DNA of 37,617 bases, taken from positions 1-37,617 of the forward strand of contig JAZOCR010000032.1 in assembly GCA_045596605.1 (NCBI GenBank). Reading direction: 5' to 3'. The stretch is from SIG622 sp045596605. Lineage in GTDB: Bacteria > Bacillota > Clostridia > Oscillospirales > CAG-382. Positions within the stretch are counted from its first letter, which is position 1, and every line of letters starts with the position of its first letter. The translations under genes and the position numbers were made by a program. Of the stretch, positions 9,529 to 17,495 are shown in pieces. The notes beneath the pieces were generated by a model that searched no databases, had not been told where the DNA came from, and saw only the letters and a program-made list of their open reading frames with translations.

Positions 9529-10254
9529 TCACACAAGTCCGCCGAATCTGCGTTCTTTGCTGCCAAATGCGGCAACAATGCTTTCAACCTCCGACATTTC
9601 AAAATCCGGCCAAAGGGTTTTTGTAAAAAACAGCTCGGAATAGGCGCTCTGCCACATAAGGAAGTTTGAAATTCGCACGTCCCCTCCGGTTCTGACGATA
9701 AGGTCGGGGTCGGGACTTTCGCTTGTATATATATGCGACGAAATATCCTCTTCGGTTATTTTAGTCTTTCCCTGGGCAATAAGAGTGTTCACCGCATGGC
9801 ATATTTCATCTCGTCCGCCGTAATTCAGCGCAATATAAAGAGTGTATTCCGAGTCCGGATTGAAGGCTTCAAGCCTTTGCATTTTCTCATAGGTTTCGCC
9901 CTCAAAAACCGACTCATCTCCAATAAACCTTATTTTGTAACGGTTATCCTCAGTGGCAAGCCTGTCACCGATATACTCCTGCATAAGATTCATTATCGCA
10001 TCTACTTCCTCTTTGGGTCTTTTCCAGTTTTCAGTGGAAAAAGCATATACCGTTACGGTTTTTATTCCAAGGTTAAAACAGCCCTCGACAATTTTCTTAA
10101 AAACCTTTGCACCCTCGACGTGACCTGCACTTCTTGCAAGTCCACGTGCCTTTGCCCATCTTCCGTTTCCGTCCATTATAAAAGCTATGTGCAGAGGTAT
10201 CTTTGTAATTTCAGGCTGTTTTTTTCTTTTTCCGAATAAAGCAGAAATACTCAT
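9529..10254 (-). CDS. uppS: Isoprenyl transferase, undecaprenyl diphosphate synthase
   Basis: This cis-prenyltransferase makes the C55 carrier lipid for peptidoglycan. The catalytic Asp28 lies in FIMDGNGRWAK, followed by the conserved GHVEGAK. The C-terminal part has RTGGDVRISNFLMWQ and the substrate-binding ELFFTKTLWPDF. The length of 241 residues is normal. The ATG is 2 nt after the frr stop (TGATTATG) with no clear ribosome site of its own, so translational coupling to frr is likely. It uses prenyl units from the MEP pathway whose genes lie in the same cluster. Confidence 0.97.
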   Translation of the reverse strand: MSISALFGKRKKQPEITKIPLHIAFIMDGNGRWAKARGLARSAGHVEGAKVFKKIVEGCFNLGIKTVTVYAFSTENWKRPKEEVDAIMNLMQEYIGDRLATEDNRYKIRFIGDESVFEGETYEKMQRLEAFNPDSEYTLYIALNYGGRDEICHAVNTLIAQGKTKITEEDISSHIYTSESPDPDLIVRTGGDVRISNFLMWQSAYSELFFTKTLWPDFEMSEVESIVAAFGSKERRFGGLV

Positions 10255-10256
10255 AA

Positions 10257-10811
10257 TCAGAGAGACATTATTTCCTTTTTCTTTGCGTCTGCAATTTCGT
10301 CGGCTTTCTTTGTGAACTTATCGGTAAGGTCCTGAATGTTCTTTTCCGAAGCCTTCTGCTCGTCCTCTGTCATTTCGCCGTTCTTCTTCATTTCCTTACA
10401 CTTATCGTTTGCATCACGTCTGATGTTACGAAGAGCAACCTTAACCTCTTCCGCATACTTATCAACAGTCTTTGCAAGCTCTTTTCTTCTTTCCTCTGTA
10501 GGCTGCGGGAAAGCAAGTCTTATAACCTTACCGTCATTTGAGGGGTTAATTCCAAGTTCAGATGCAATAATTGCCTTTTCAATGTCCTTGAGAAGCTTTG
10601 ATTCCCAGGGAGCAATAACAAGAGTTCTCGGATCGGGAAGAGTAATATTTGCAAGCTGATTTATTGCAGTGGGAGTTCCGTAATAGTCAACTGTAATTCT
10701 GTCAAGTACAGCCGCACTTGCCTGACCTGCTCTTATAACCTTAAGCTCGCCTTCATAGCTCGCAATAGATTTTACCATTTTTGCTTCGTAATCCTTGAGA
10801 TCGATTTTCAT
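10257..10811 (-). CDS. frr: Ribosome recycling factor
   Basis: With EF-G, this factor splits post-termination ribosomes. The protein has 184 residues, the standard length, beginning MKIDLKDYEAKM. The conserved stretch ITVDYYGTPTAINQLANI is followed by PDPRTLVIAPWE, and later by RLAFPQPTEERRKELAK and VALRNIRRDAN. A long helical C-terminus rich in Lys and Glu fits the three-helix bundle. GGAGGA stands 7 nt before the ATG. It is preceded by pyrH with about 70 nt between. Confidence 0.97.
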   Translation of the reverse strand: MKIDLKDYEAKMVKSIASYEGELKVIRAGQASAAVLDRITVDYYGTPTAINQLANITLPDPRTLVIAPWESKLLKDIEKAIIASELGINPSNDGKVIRLAFPQPTEERRKELAKTVDKYAEEVKVALRNIRRDANDKCKEMKKNGEMTEDEQKASEKNIQDLTDKFTKKADEIADAKKKEIMSL

Positions 10812-10880
10812 AATAATATCCTCCGAAATTTAGTTTTATATTTAAAGGCTCTCTGCCTTTATAATTTACAAATTTTATTC

Positions 10881-11591
10881 TCAGTTAGAAATAACCGTGC
10901 CGAGCTTTTCTCCGGCGCACACTCTTACTATGCTGTCCTGCTCCTTAAGTCCGAAAACGATAAGTGCTATATCGTTCTCACGTCCGAATGCCGCAGCCGT
11001 AAGGTCTATTGCTTCAAGATTCTTTGCGATTATCTCACTGTAAGTAAGCTTATCAAGCTTCACGGCGTTCGGGTCTTTTTTAGGGTCTGCCGTATAGATG
11101 CCATCAATATTCTTTGCAAACAGCGACGCATCACATTCAAGCTCTGCAGCCCTTAGTACCGCCGCTGTATCCGTTGAAAAATAGGGGTTTCCGCTACCGC
11201 CGGAAATTATTACGACCTTACCCTCTTCAAAATAAGAAATAGCCTTTTCGTTTGTGTAATACTCTGCAATTTTATCCATAGGAAGAGCAGAAAGCACCTC
11301 ACAGGGAACTCCTGCATTTTCAAGTCCGGTCTTTACCGCAAGAGAATTTATAGTAGTTGCAAGCATTCCCATACTGTCAGAACGGCTTCTGGTTACCTGA
11401 ACTCCCTTCTTCCCTCTCCAGATATTTCCGCCGCCTATAACTATAGCAACCTGCGTGCCCTCTGACACACATTTCCCGATTTGCTTTGCAACAGCGTCAA
11501 TAAAATCAAAGTCAAGTATTCCTTCGGCTCTGTTTTCCGGTGCAAGTGCCTCACCGGAAAGCTTCAGGAGAACTCTTTTATATTTTGCCAT
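10881..11591 (-). CDS. pyrH: Uridylate (UMP) kinase
   Basis: This is the bacterial-type UMP kinase of the amino-acid kinase fold, making UDP for nucleotide and cell-wall precursor pools. The protein has 236 residues. Motifs: LLKLSGEAL at the N-terminus, VIGGGNIWRG, the acceptor-site region DSMGMLAT, and ISGGSGNPYFSTDTAA. The start at 11591 (MAKYKRVLL) is set by GGAGG 9 nt upstream; a longer in-frame opening at 11633 has no ribosome site. It is the first gene of the pyrH-frr-uppS-cdsA block. I could not find a convincing promoter in the 125-nt gap upstream. Confidence 0.96.
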   Translation of the reverse strand: MAKYKRVLLKLSGEALAPENRAEGILDFDFIDAVAKQIGKCVSEGTQVAIVIGGGNIWRGKKGVQVTRSRSDSMGMLATTINSLAVKTGLENAGVPCEVLSALPMDKIAEYYTNEKAISYFEEGKVVIISGGSGNPYFSTDTAAVLRAAELECDASLFAKNIDGIYTADPKKDPNAVKLDKLTYSEIIAKNLEAIDLTAAAFGRENDIALIVFGLKEQDSIVRVCAGEKLGTVISN

Positions 11592-11716
11592 AACATCAAA
11601 CCTCCGCTTTATTAAAAGTACGCAAATTAACATAATAATGTTATCACAAAAATAAGGGTATATCTATATTAAAATGTTAAAATATCTGTTTTTTGAAAAA
11701 TATGCTGTTTTTTGTA

Positions 11717-12655
11717 TTATAATGTCTGTCCCTCACGTTCAGAAATGAAGGCTGCGACCTCATCGTCGGTCGGAAGCGAGGTTGATGCCCCCGCCTTTGA
11801 AACCACAAGAGCACCGACTGCGTTGGCATATTTTGCTGCCTTGAAAATATTTTTGCCCTTTAAATATTCAAGCGTCAGTGCTGCTGTAAATGCATCGCCT
11901 GCACCGGTTGTATCAATTGCATTTACTTTATAGGCATCAACGAAATTTGCATAAATTCCGTCATAAACGAAGCAGCCCTTGGAACCAAGCTTTAAAACCA
12001 CGTATTTTGTGTCAACAAGCTTTCTTATTGCTATACACGCCGCAATACAGGATTCAAAAGCAAGCGGTCTTATCCCTGTAAAAATCTCGGTTTCAACTTC
12101 GTTGGAGCTGAATATTTCAAGCCTTCCAAGACTGAGAAGGTCGGCATTGCCGTTTGCAGGTCCTGCGTCTAGCACAACAGGAATATCTTTGCGGTTGCAA
12201 AATTCCACTGCTTCAATTACCCTTTCAAAATCTATTTCAAGCTGCATAACCGTAGCATCAGGATACGTAATAAGCGACGCCTCCACGTCTTCCGACGAAA
12301 GCTGTAAGTTTGCTCCGGGATATACTATAATCCTGTTTTCACCGCCGTCCTCTACGATAATGGAAGCAAGTCCTGTCTGGTATTCAGGGCAAGTATGTAC
12401 GTGGCGCACGTCAATGCCCTCGTTTTTATAAAACTCATAAAGTACCTTGCCGTAAGAATCCTTGCCCAGCCTTGCACAAAAAATGCTGTCTGCACCAAGC
12501 CTTGCTGATGCAACTGCAGTATTTGCGCCCTTTCCACCGGGAACAAGCATATAGTTCTGCATGGAAATAACAGTTTCTCCGGCATCGGGAAGCCTTTCAG
12601 TATTGGAAACGAAATCCATATTTGCACTGCCTATAACAAGTATTCTTTTTTTCAT
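11717..12655 (-). CDS. rbsK: Ribokinase-like PfkB-family sugar kinase
   Basis: This protein most resembles ribokinase, which phosphorylates D-ribose at O5 with ATP. It has 312 residues. The N-terminal sugar-binding segments are GSANMDFV and the GGKGAN motif (40-45). The PfkB C-terminal signature is DTTGAGDAFTAAL, with catalytic Asp254. GAGGGG stands about 10 nt before the ATG. No ribose transporter or RbsD is next to it, so it may serve nucleoside salvage or another furanose; the exact substrate is inferred. It is monocistronic, with its own promoter and the pyrH unit beyond. Confidence 0.85.
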   Translation of the reverse strand: MKKRILVIGSANMDFVSNTERLPDAGETVISMQNYMLVPGGKGANTAVASARLGADSIFCARLGKDSYGKVLYEFYKNEGIDVRHVHTCPEYQTGLASIIVEDGGENRIIVYPGANLQLSSEDVEASLITYPDATVMQLEIDFERVIEAVEFCNRKDIPVVLDAGPANGNADLLSLGRLEIFSSNEVETEIFTGIRPLAFESCIAACIAIRKLVDTKYVVLKLGSKGCFVYDGIYANFVDAYKVNAIDTTGAGDAFTAALTLEYLKGKNIFKAAKYANAVGALVVSKAGASTSLPTDDEVAAFISEREGQTL

Positions 12656-12754
12656 ATCGTTAAAGCCCCTCTCAGTGAATTTTTAAGTATTTCGCCCTGT
12701 CCTGTCCTGAATTGTATTTTGCTTTAAGTCTGTACAAACACCTACTTATTCTAT

Positions 12755-12783
12755 ATTATACCTTATTATTACAGATTTTGCAA
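12755..12783 (-). promoter_or_regulatory. Sigma-A-type promoter for the ribokinase gene
   Basis: On the minus strand, TTGCAA (12783-12778), a 17-nt spacer and TATAAT (12760-12755). It leaves a leader of about 95 nt before the ribokinase ATG. That leader carries a short direct repeat, GGACAGGACAGG. Confidence 0.7.
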
Positions 12784-12833
12784 GTATATACAATAAATTT
12801 TAAAAACTTTTGGTATATTAGCTTTTGAAACGC

Positions 12834-12868
12834 AAAAACGGGCAGAACTTTTTTCATTCCACCCGTTT
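12834..12868 (-). terminator. Intrinsic terminator after the DUF3006 gene
   Basis: Read on the minus strand, a 12-bp stem (12868-12857 with 12847-12836, two wobble pairs) encloses a 9-nt loop and ends in a short T-run. It starts 13 nt after the DUF3006 stop. A weaker version could also work on the plus strand, where TTTGTTTTTT follows. Confidence 0.75.
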
Positions 12869-12880
12869 GTTTTTTATCTT

Positions 12881-13126
12881 TTAATTGTCAAAAAGTCCGG
12901 AAAGTCTTTCCTTGTTATTTTCAAGCTCTTTAATTCCCGTTTCCTTGTCAACCTCAACGCTCATGATTCGTGAGCATCTGTTATACGTTATTTTTACAAT
13001 GTCGCCTTCCTTGAAATTTCCGTATTTTCCGTTGTTTTCAAGGTTTAAGGTTTCCAATGTATCACGGTCTTCAAGAACGCATATGCCCTCTTCTACCCGG
13101 TCAACAGTAAAAATTTTTGTTTTCAA
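12881..13126 (-). CDS. Small DUF3006-type protein
   Basis: This 81-residue protein matches the DUF3006 pattern: a VDRVEEGICVLED opening, a central lysine/glycine stretch and FKEGDIVKITYN, with a charged helical tail. The function is unknown. Members are often encoded beside, or fused to, ComEC-like metallo-beta-lactamase proteins, and here the upstream neighbour is such a protein 18 nt away. The start is a TTG at 13126 with TGAGGT about 8 nt upstream; a GTG at 13135 lies inside that ribosome site. It is followed by a terminator, so it ends the two-gene operon. Confidence 0.75.
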   Translation of the reverse strand: MKTKIFTVDRVEEGICVLEDRDTLETLNLENNGKYGNFKEGDIVKITYNRCSRIMSVEVDKETGIKELENNKERLSGLFDN

Positions 13127-13144
13127 AACTAACACCTCACAAGA

Positions 13145-13978
13145 TTAGTAAGATATATGTATTTCCGATACACCGTCAACGCCGCTGACGTAATGCTCTG
13201 CCGCACCAAGCGCCTCGAGAAGCCTTTTGTTTTCAAGGAAAATGTCCCCCTCCGGCGTTCCTTCTTTTGTAAAACGTTCCGGGATGCTCCAAAGGCATAT
13301 ATCCGGAGTTGCAAGAGCATACACCTCGGAAAGCACGCCGTTAAGTCCGTGATTTGACATCTGAATGATATCGCAGTTAAGCTCACTTCTATAACGCTCA
13401 AGCATATTTATACTTGCATCTCGCATAATGTCTCCAAGAAAAAGAACCGACGTACAATACATATTGAACTTATATACTACACTAAGATTATTTACGTAAT
13501 CCTCGGTATAGCCTGCATCACCTGCAGAAAATACACGTATCATAGTTCTTCCGAGCTTTAATCTGTCACCGGGATTTACCGATACAACTGAAATACCGCT
13601 CTCCTTAAAGAGCTTATTGCAGAATCGCACGAACTCCACGCTTTCAGGCTCGTATTTCTCCACTCTTTCGACGTTTATATGCGAATGGAATATTTTTGAA
13701 ATTTTAATGTCCTCCGGCATATCGGAAAGCAGCTCACAAAGAGCTCCTGCGTGTCCCGGGTGATGATGACTTATAAACCATGCGTCAATTTCCCCTGCGC
13801 ACTTTTCGCGAATATGCCCAAGAAGCATATCCTTATCCTGTGCCGTGCCTCCGTCAACTACAAAATTTCTTCCGTCTGCCGCAGAAATAATATAAGCCAT
13901 TCCCGTACATTCGGAGCTTTGCGGAAGCTGCCACAATATGTAATCTTTGTCGGGTACGAATTTATACTTTGGTGACAT
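13145..13978 (-). CDS. Metallo-beta-lactamase-fold protein with altered metal ligands
   Basis: This 277-residue protein has the fold of the soluble MBL domains related to ComEC. The VVDGG strand (40-44) is followed by SHHHPGHAG (70-78), which corresponds to the usual HxHxDH motif but with Gly75 where the metal-binding Asp is expected. GD at 182-183 is kept. The last motif reads QMSNHGLNG, with Asn209 in place of the first His of the common HHG. The start at 13978 (MSPKYKF) is set by AAAGGAG about 7 nt upstream. No signal peptide is visible, so it is probably cytosolic. It is followed by the DUF3006 gene. Substrate unknown; possibly a nuclease-, phosphodiesterase- or non-enzymatic MBL. Confidence 0.8.
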   Translation of the reverse strand: MSPKYKFVPDKDYILWQLPQSSECTGMAYIISAADGRNFVVDGGTAQDKDMLLGHIREKCAGEIDAWFISHHHPGHAGALCELLSDMPEDIKISKIFHSHINVERVEKYEPESVEFVRFCNKLFKESGISVVSVNPGDRLKLGRTMIRVFSAGDAGYTEDYVNNLSVVYKFNMYCTSVLFLGDIMRDASINMLERYRSELNCDIIQMSNHGLNGVLSEVYALATPDICLWSIPERFTKEGTPEGDIFLENKRLLEALGAAEHYVSGVDGVSEIHISY

Positions 13979-14071
13979 TTCCTCGCTCCTTTCGTAAAAT
14001 TTACAGTGAAAAACCAACCGCTGTGTAAACTTCTACACAACGATTCGGGAATTGCTTATTTCGGTTTTTAA

Positions 14072-14100
14072 AGTATAACATCAACTTTTGTACAAATCAA
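14072..14100 (-). promoter_or_regulatory. Sigma-A-type promoter for the MBL/DUF3006 operon
   Basis: On the minus strand, TTGATT (14100-14095), 17 nt, TATACT (14077-14072). The leader of about 90 nt holds a small inverted repeat TGTGTA / TACACA (14022-14027 and 14034-14039). Confidence 0.65.
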
Positions 14101-14119
14101 TAACAATTCATTTACATTA

Positions 14120-14134
14120 TTAACCATAGGTTAA
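14120..14134. repeat. Perfect 6-bp dyad upstream of the MBL promoter
   Basis: TTAACC-ATA-GGTTAA lies about 20 bp upstream of the -35 of the MBL operon. It could be a binding site for a regulator, but no other copy was noticed in the window. Confidence 0.35.
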
Positions 14135-14186
14135 ATGATTGTAACAACAAGCTTTTTTTGTCGAAAAAACTGTCTGTGAATTTCAA

Positions 14187-14226
14187 GTAAAAATTTCAAG
14201 GCTCATCACACACGTAACGAGCCCTG
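14187..14226 (-). terminator. Intrinsic terminator after trmO
   Basis: Read on the minus strand, a 10-bp stem (14226-14217 with 14206-14197, wobble pairs included) closes a 10-nt loop and is followed by AAATTTTTACTT. It begins 5 nt after the trmO stop and closes the metallopeptidase-DUF4321-maf-trmO unit. Confidence 0.65.
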
Positions 14227-14230
14227 AAAA

Positions 14231-14932
14231 TCAGCTATTAATTTTACAAATATCCAAAATTTTAAGTGTTTTTTCTTTAACCGAAAATTTCACGTTATAG
14301 CCGTAAAACTCAAAGGAAAACACTCTGTCGCCGTCGTCAATATACGCAGGTCTCGGGTCCTGTGAAAGTATTCCGATAAGCTCACTTATATGTTCTTTAG
14401 GGAACACAGCACAAAGCTTCTCAGGTATTGTAACTTCAAGCTTTTCAGCATTTTCTCCCGGTGAAAATCCACAATCCGCAAAAGGTACTGCATCTGCAAA
14501 AGGAAGATAAGGCTTAATATCAATTATAGGCGTTCCACAGACCATATCTGCGCCTTTTACGTAAAGAACGGTACCTCTCGGAGTGCCGGTCTCAATTCTT
14601 TCAAGCCTTAGCACCGAAAGTCCGAGGTTGTTCGGTCTGAAGGGTGAACGGGTGGCAAAAACTCCCATACGGGTGTTTCCACCGAGCTTTGGAGGTCTTA
14701 CGGTTGCATTTATTTTTTCGCCTAAGTTTTCAGAAAAAAGCCATATTGCCCATATATGCGAAAAGCCCTCAAGCCCTCTTACAAAATCCGGCAAACAGTA
14801 GCTTTTTTCAAGAACAATTTCCCCGCAAAGCTCTGACACAAGACCGCTCTGGCGAGGAATTCCGAACTTTGAGGAAAAGCCGGTATAAATATGCCCTATC
14901 GGTGATATTTCGTATTTGTCTTTTTTATCCAT
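14231..14932 (-). CDS. trmO: tRNA (N6-threonylcarbamoyladenosine37-N6)-methyltransferase TrmO (TsaA/YaeB family)
   Basis: This SAM-dependent enzyme adds a methyl group to t6A37 of ACY-decoding tRNAs. The protein has 233 residues with the typical opening ISPIGHIYTGF and KFGIPRQSGLV. The central signature is GLEGFSHIWAIWLF, followed by TRMGVFATRSPFRPNNLGLS and then DIKPYLPFAD, all diagnostic of the family. A C-terminal extension of the YaeB type is present. The ATG is 4 nt after the maf stop with no strong ribosome site, which suggests translational coupling. Confidence 0.9.
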   Translation of the reverse strand: MDKKDKYEISPIGHIYTGFSSKFGIPRQSGLVSELCGEIVLEKSYCLPDFVRGLEGFSHIWAIWLFSENLGEKINATVRPPKLGGNTRMGVFATRSPFRPNNLGLSVLRLERIETGTPRGTVLYVKGADMVCGTPIIDIKPYLPFADAVPFADCGFSPGENAEKLEVTIPEKLCAVFPKEHISELIGILSQDPRPAYIDDGDRVFSFEFYGYNVKFSVKEKTLKILDICKINS

Positions 14933-14936
14933 AGAC

Positions 14937-15554
14937 CTATCTACCGCTGTTATTTTTCAGAAATTCTTCAAAAGGATAACAGTCAAATTCCTTTCCGAGA
15001 ATATGGAGCAGTCTTGACACAGGAAGTCCGACGACATTGTAATAATCTCCGTCTATTCCCGTAACAAAAGCTCCGCCAAGGGACTGTATTCCGTATCCCC
15101 CTGCCTTGTCGTATGGCTCACGTGTAGAGATATAACCTTCAATTTCAGCTTCCGAAAGCTCTTTAAAGGTAACCCTTGTAGCAACGCTGTCCGAAATTTC
15201 CTTTTCACCGCAAATAATACTTATTCCCGACACAACGCTATGAATGTTTCCGGAGAGAAGCTTCATCATTTCCCTTGCTTCATTTTTATTCTCAGGCTTT
15301 CCGAGAATTTTACCGTCACAAAACACAAGTGTATCTGCTCCGATGATTATTTCACCGCCACTGAAATTCTTTGCAACTGCCCTTGCCTTTTCCGAAGAAA
15401 GGTATTCCACAATTTCTCCCGGCTCGCACAGATTTTCCGGCAAGACTTCGTCAATACAGGCAGGAACTACATTGGCAAATATTCCGTATTTTTCGCAAAG
15501 CTCTGTTCTTCTCGGAGATTTTGAAGCGAGGATTATCTTTTTCGCTTTTTTCAT
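14937..15554 (-). CDS. maf: Maf-family nucleoside triphosphate pyrophosphatase
   Basis: This is a house-cleaning enzyme hydrolysing non-canonical or modified NTPs (dTTP/UTP or m7GTP type). It has also been linked to septum formation in Bacillus. The protein has 205 residues. The N-terminal ILASKSPRRTELC holds the SxRR substrate-binding motif, and IIGADTLVFCDGKILGKP carries the catalytic acidic residues. YDKAGGYGIQ and GDYYNVVGLP are conserved downstream. AAAGGT stands about 8 nt before the ATG. It lies one nucleotide downstream of the DUF4321 gene. Confidence 0.93.
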   Translation of the reverse strand: MKKAKKIILASKSPRRTELCEKYGIFANVVPACIDEVLPENLCEPGEIVEYLSSEKARAVAKNFSGGEIIIGADTLVFCDGKILGKPENKNEAREMMKLLSGNIHSVVSGISIICGEKEISDSVATRVTFKELSEAEIEGYISTREPYDKAGGYGIQSLGGAFVTGIDGDYYNVVGLPVSRLLHILGKEFDCYPFEEFLKNNSGR

Positions 15555-15555
15555 A

Positions 15556-15807
15556 CTATCTTACCTTTTTTGCTATAAGCATCGCAATAATTATGAAAAT
15601 TATGCAGGAAACCGTAAGATTGATGCTAAAGCCAAATGTCAGCGACAACACACCCAAATCAAGCTGAAAGGGAGTTGTAAGGCCGAAAGTTATTCCGTAT
15701 GAAAGCCAGGAAAGAAATTCAACTGATTTCGTAATACTTCCTACAAGCGTTCCGACAACTATTCCGGAAAGAAGCATAAGAGTATAAAAAAGAGATTTTG
15801 AGCGCAT
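15556..15807 (-). CDS. Small DUF4321 membrane protein
   Basis: This 83-residue protein has two or three hydrophobic segments: about 8-26, a weaker central one and about 60-80. The segment YGITFGLTTPFQLDLGVLSL is characteristic of DUF4321, a Clostridia family with no known function that is commonly found next to maf. AAAGGAAA stands about 6 nt before the ATG. It is 1 nt from maf and 24 nt from the metallopeptidase gene, so it is co-transcribed with both. Confidence 0.8.
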   Translation of the reverse strand: MRSKSLFYTLMLLSGIVVGTLVGSITKSVEFLSWLSYGITFGLTTPFQLDLGVLSLTFGFSINLTVSCIIFIIIAMLIAKKVR

Positions 15808-15831
15808 TTTTATTTCCTTTCTGTATGTAAA

Positions 15832-16353
15832 TTATGTTTTTAAAAGCTTTTCCCGCATTTTGTAATCAGGCATATATCGGGATATAAGATTATAAAAATC
15901 CTTGCTGTGATTATGATGCTTTATATGTGCAACCTCGTGAAGCACTACGTAATCTATTGCGTCTTCGGGATACCGCAGAAGATAGCAGGAAAAGCACAGT
16001 GAATTTTTGGCACTGCAGCTGCCAAAGCGTTTTTTTGCTTTGGTGATTTTCACGCCGGTAGGATAAAGTCCCGTAAGCTGTGAATAATATTTTACCTTTT
16101 CTGCTATAACCCTTTCTGACTTATCACAAAGCTCTCTTATTTCCTGTTGTGAAAGCTCAGGATATTTTTCTTTTTTTACACTCCGTCTTTCTATGGCTTT
16201 CAAAATCCATTTTTCGTGACGGCACAAAAGCTTTTCGATTTCTTTTTCGCTATAGCGAAGCGGTGTGCGCACTATAACGCAAAGGTCGTCTGATACTTCA
16301 AGAGACACGCTTTTTCTTTTTGAACGTATTATTTTAGTTTCGTATTCCTTCAA
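15832..16353 (-). CDS. YgjP-like (DUF45) zinc metallopeptidase
   Basis: This protein belongs to the gluzincin-like DUF45/YgjP family. It has 173 residues from the chosen start. HEVAH at 139-143 is the zinc site, with HHNHSKDF just after it, and KKRFGSCSAKNSLCFS before it matches the family WGSC-type strand. The start is the TTG at 16353, with a perfect GGAGG 7 nt upstream. An in-frame ATG at 16398 is ruled out because it lies upstream of the -10 box (16395-16390) of the near-consensus promoter. First gene of the unit ending in trmO; substrate unknown. Confidence 0.85.
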   Translation of the reverse strand: MKEYETKIIRSKRKSVSLEVSDDLCVIVRTPLRYSEKEIEKLLCRHEKWILKAIERRSVKKEKYPELSQQEIRELCDKSERVIAEKVKYYSQLTGLYPTGVKITKAKKRFGSCSAKNSLCFSCYLLRYPEDAIDYVVLHEVAHIKHHNHSKDFYNLISRYMPDYKMREKLLKT

Positions 16354-16389
16354 AAGCTTACCTCCGTGTACCTTAAAATCATCTGATTT

Positions 16390-16418
16390 ATTGTACATTA
16401 TTTTATAAAAATTGTCAA
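16390..16418 (-). promoter_or_regulatory. Near-consensus promoter for the metallopeptidase-DUF4321-maf-trmO unit
   Basis: On the minus strand, a perfect TTGACA (16418-16413), exactly 17 nt, then TACAAT (16395-16390). Transcription would start near 16383, giving a leader of about 30 nt that holds GGAGG. This is one of the best promoters in the window. Confidence 0.85.
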
Positions 16419-16481
16419 GGCAGGATTTTTCGGATATGTGAAAAATATTTTCAATATGTTATCAATTTTTGTCATTGTTTG

Positions 16482-16490
16482 TGATAAAAT
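16482..16490 (+). promoter_or_regulatory. Extended -10 promoter for the lipid kinase gene
   Basis: TGATAAAAT matches an extended -10 (TGn plus TAAAAT). No good -35 is present at 17 nt. It lies back-to-back with the minus-strand promoter and about 35 nt before the TTG start. Confidence 0.45.
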
Positions 16491-16525
16491 AAGCACAAGG
16501 AATTTTCAGGAAAGGAAGTTATATT

Positions 16526-17419
16526 TTGAAAACTCTCGTTATACTTAATCCAAATGCCGGAAGCGGTGACCTTGGAAAAAATGCCCATTCAATAATAAAA
16601 CGCTTCACTGAGCTTGGTGTAAAAACCGAGGTAATGCTTACAAGCGGACGTGGTGATGCTACTGAATACGCTGAAAAATACGGCAGCGGCAGAGAGCTTG
16701 TGGTATGTGCCGGTGGCGACGGAACACTTAACGAAACAGTGAACGGTATAATGAAGCTTCCGAAAGATGCACGCCCCAATATCGGATACATTCCTTTTGG
16801 CACTACAAACGATTTTGCAAAAAGCCTTAAAATTCCTCAAAATTATAATGACGCTATAGAGAATATCATACACGGCTCCCCTACTCCTTACGACGTAGGA
16901 AGCTTTAACGGAAAATATTTTGTCTACGTTGCAACCTTCGGTGCTTTTTCAAAAAGCTCCTATGCCACAAGCCAGGACTTAAAGCGCATATTCGGTCACG
17001 TCGCATATCTTTTTGAGGGCGTAAAAGAAATTCCCACCATAAAGCCCCACCATATGAGATTTGAATTTGACAACGGAGAAACCCTTGAGGGCGATTACGC
17101 CTTCGGAGCAATAAGCAACACCCGTAGCTACGGCGGTGTAATAAAGCTCGGAAAGCTCGGTGTCGACGTATCCGACGGACTTTTTGAAATGACTCTTATA
17201 AAGCTTCCGAAAACCCTTTATCAGACGGGTATGGTTGCCTATTCTCTGAGTAACGAGGATTATAATTCAAGCCTTATCACCTTTGAAAGATTTTCCTCCT
17301 GCAAGGTTATTACAAAATCCGATTCCCTTAACTGGTCAGTTGACGGTGAGCGTGGCGAAAGCGCAGAGGTCATAGAAATTTCAAACATAAAGCAAGCTAT
17401 AAACATCGTAACACAGTGA
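16526..17419 (+). CDS. YegS/BmrU-type lipid kinase (diacylglycerol kinase catalytic domain)
   Basis: This is a soluble or peripheral kinase that phosphorylates diacylglycerol or a related lipid with ATP, returning it to phosphatidate. The protein has 297 residues. LVILNPNAGSG opens the DAGK domain and GGDGTLNE (63-70) is the nucleotide-binding signature, followed by GYIPFGTTNDFAKSLKIP. The C-terminal beta-domain ends WSVDGERGESAEV. The start is TTG with AAAGGAAG 7 nt upstream. DgkB-like function is likely, but the lipid substrate is not proven. It is transcribed divergently from the metallopeptidase gene. Confidence 0.88.
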   Translation: MKTLVILNPNAGSGDLGKNAHSIIKRFTELGVKTEVMLTSGRGDATEYAEKYGSGRELVVCAGGDGTLNETVNGIMKLPKDARPNIGYIPFGTTNDFAKSLKIPQNYNDAIENIIHGSPTPYDVGSFNGKYFVYVATFGAFSKSSYATSQDLKRIFGHVAYLFEGVKEIPTIKPHHMRFEFDNGETLEGDYAFGAISNTRSYGGVIKLGKLGVDVSDGLFEMTLIKLPKTLYQTGMVAYSLSNEDYNSSLITFERFSSCKVITKSDSLNWSVDGERGESAEVIEISNIKQAINIVTQ

Positions 17420-17460
17420 TACTTAAAATTTAATTTACGAAAAGTTTTCGCAATTTGCTA

Positions 17461-17489
17461 TTGCTTTTTGGAAAAATGTGTAGTATAAT
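17461..17489 (+). promoter_or_regulatory. Sigma-A-type promoter of the T-box leader
   Basis: TTGCTT (17461-17466), 17 nt, TATAAT (17484-17489). The predicted start is near 17496, just before the first stem of the T-box RNA. Confidence 0.65.
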
Positions 17490-17495
17490 ATCCAA

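Noticed and set aside
11592..11716. pyrH promoter in the ribokinase-pyrH gap
   Set aside because: Several AT-rich hexamers exist but no pair has a good -35, -10 and spacing.
17430..17460. Terminator after the lipid kinase gene
   Set aside because: The CGAAAA/TTTTCG repeat has too short a loop and no T-run after it.
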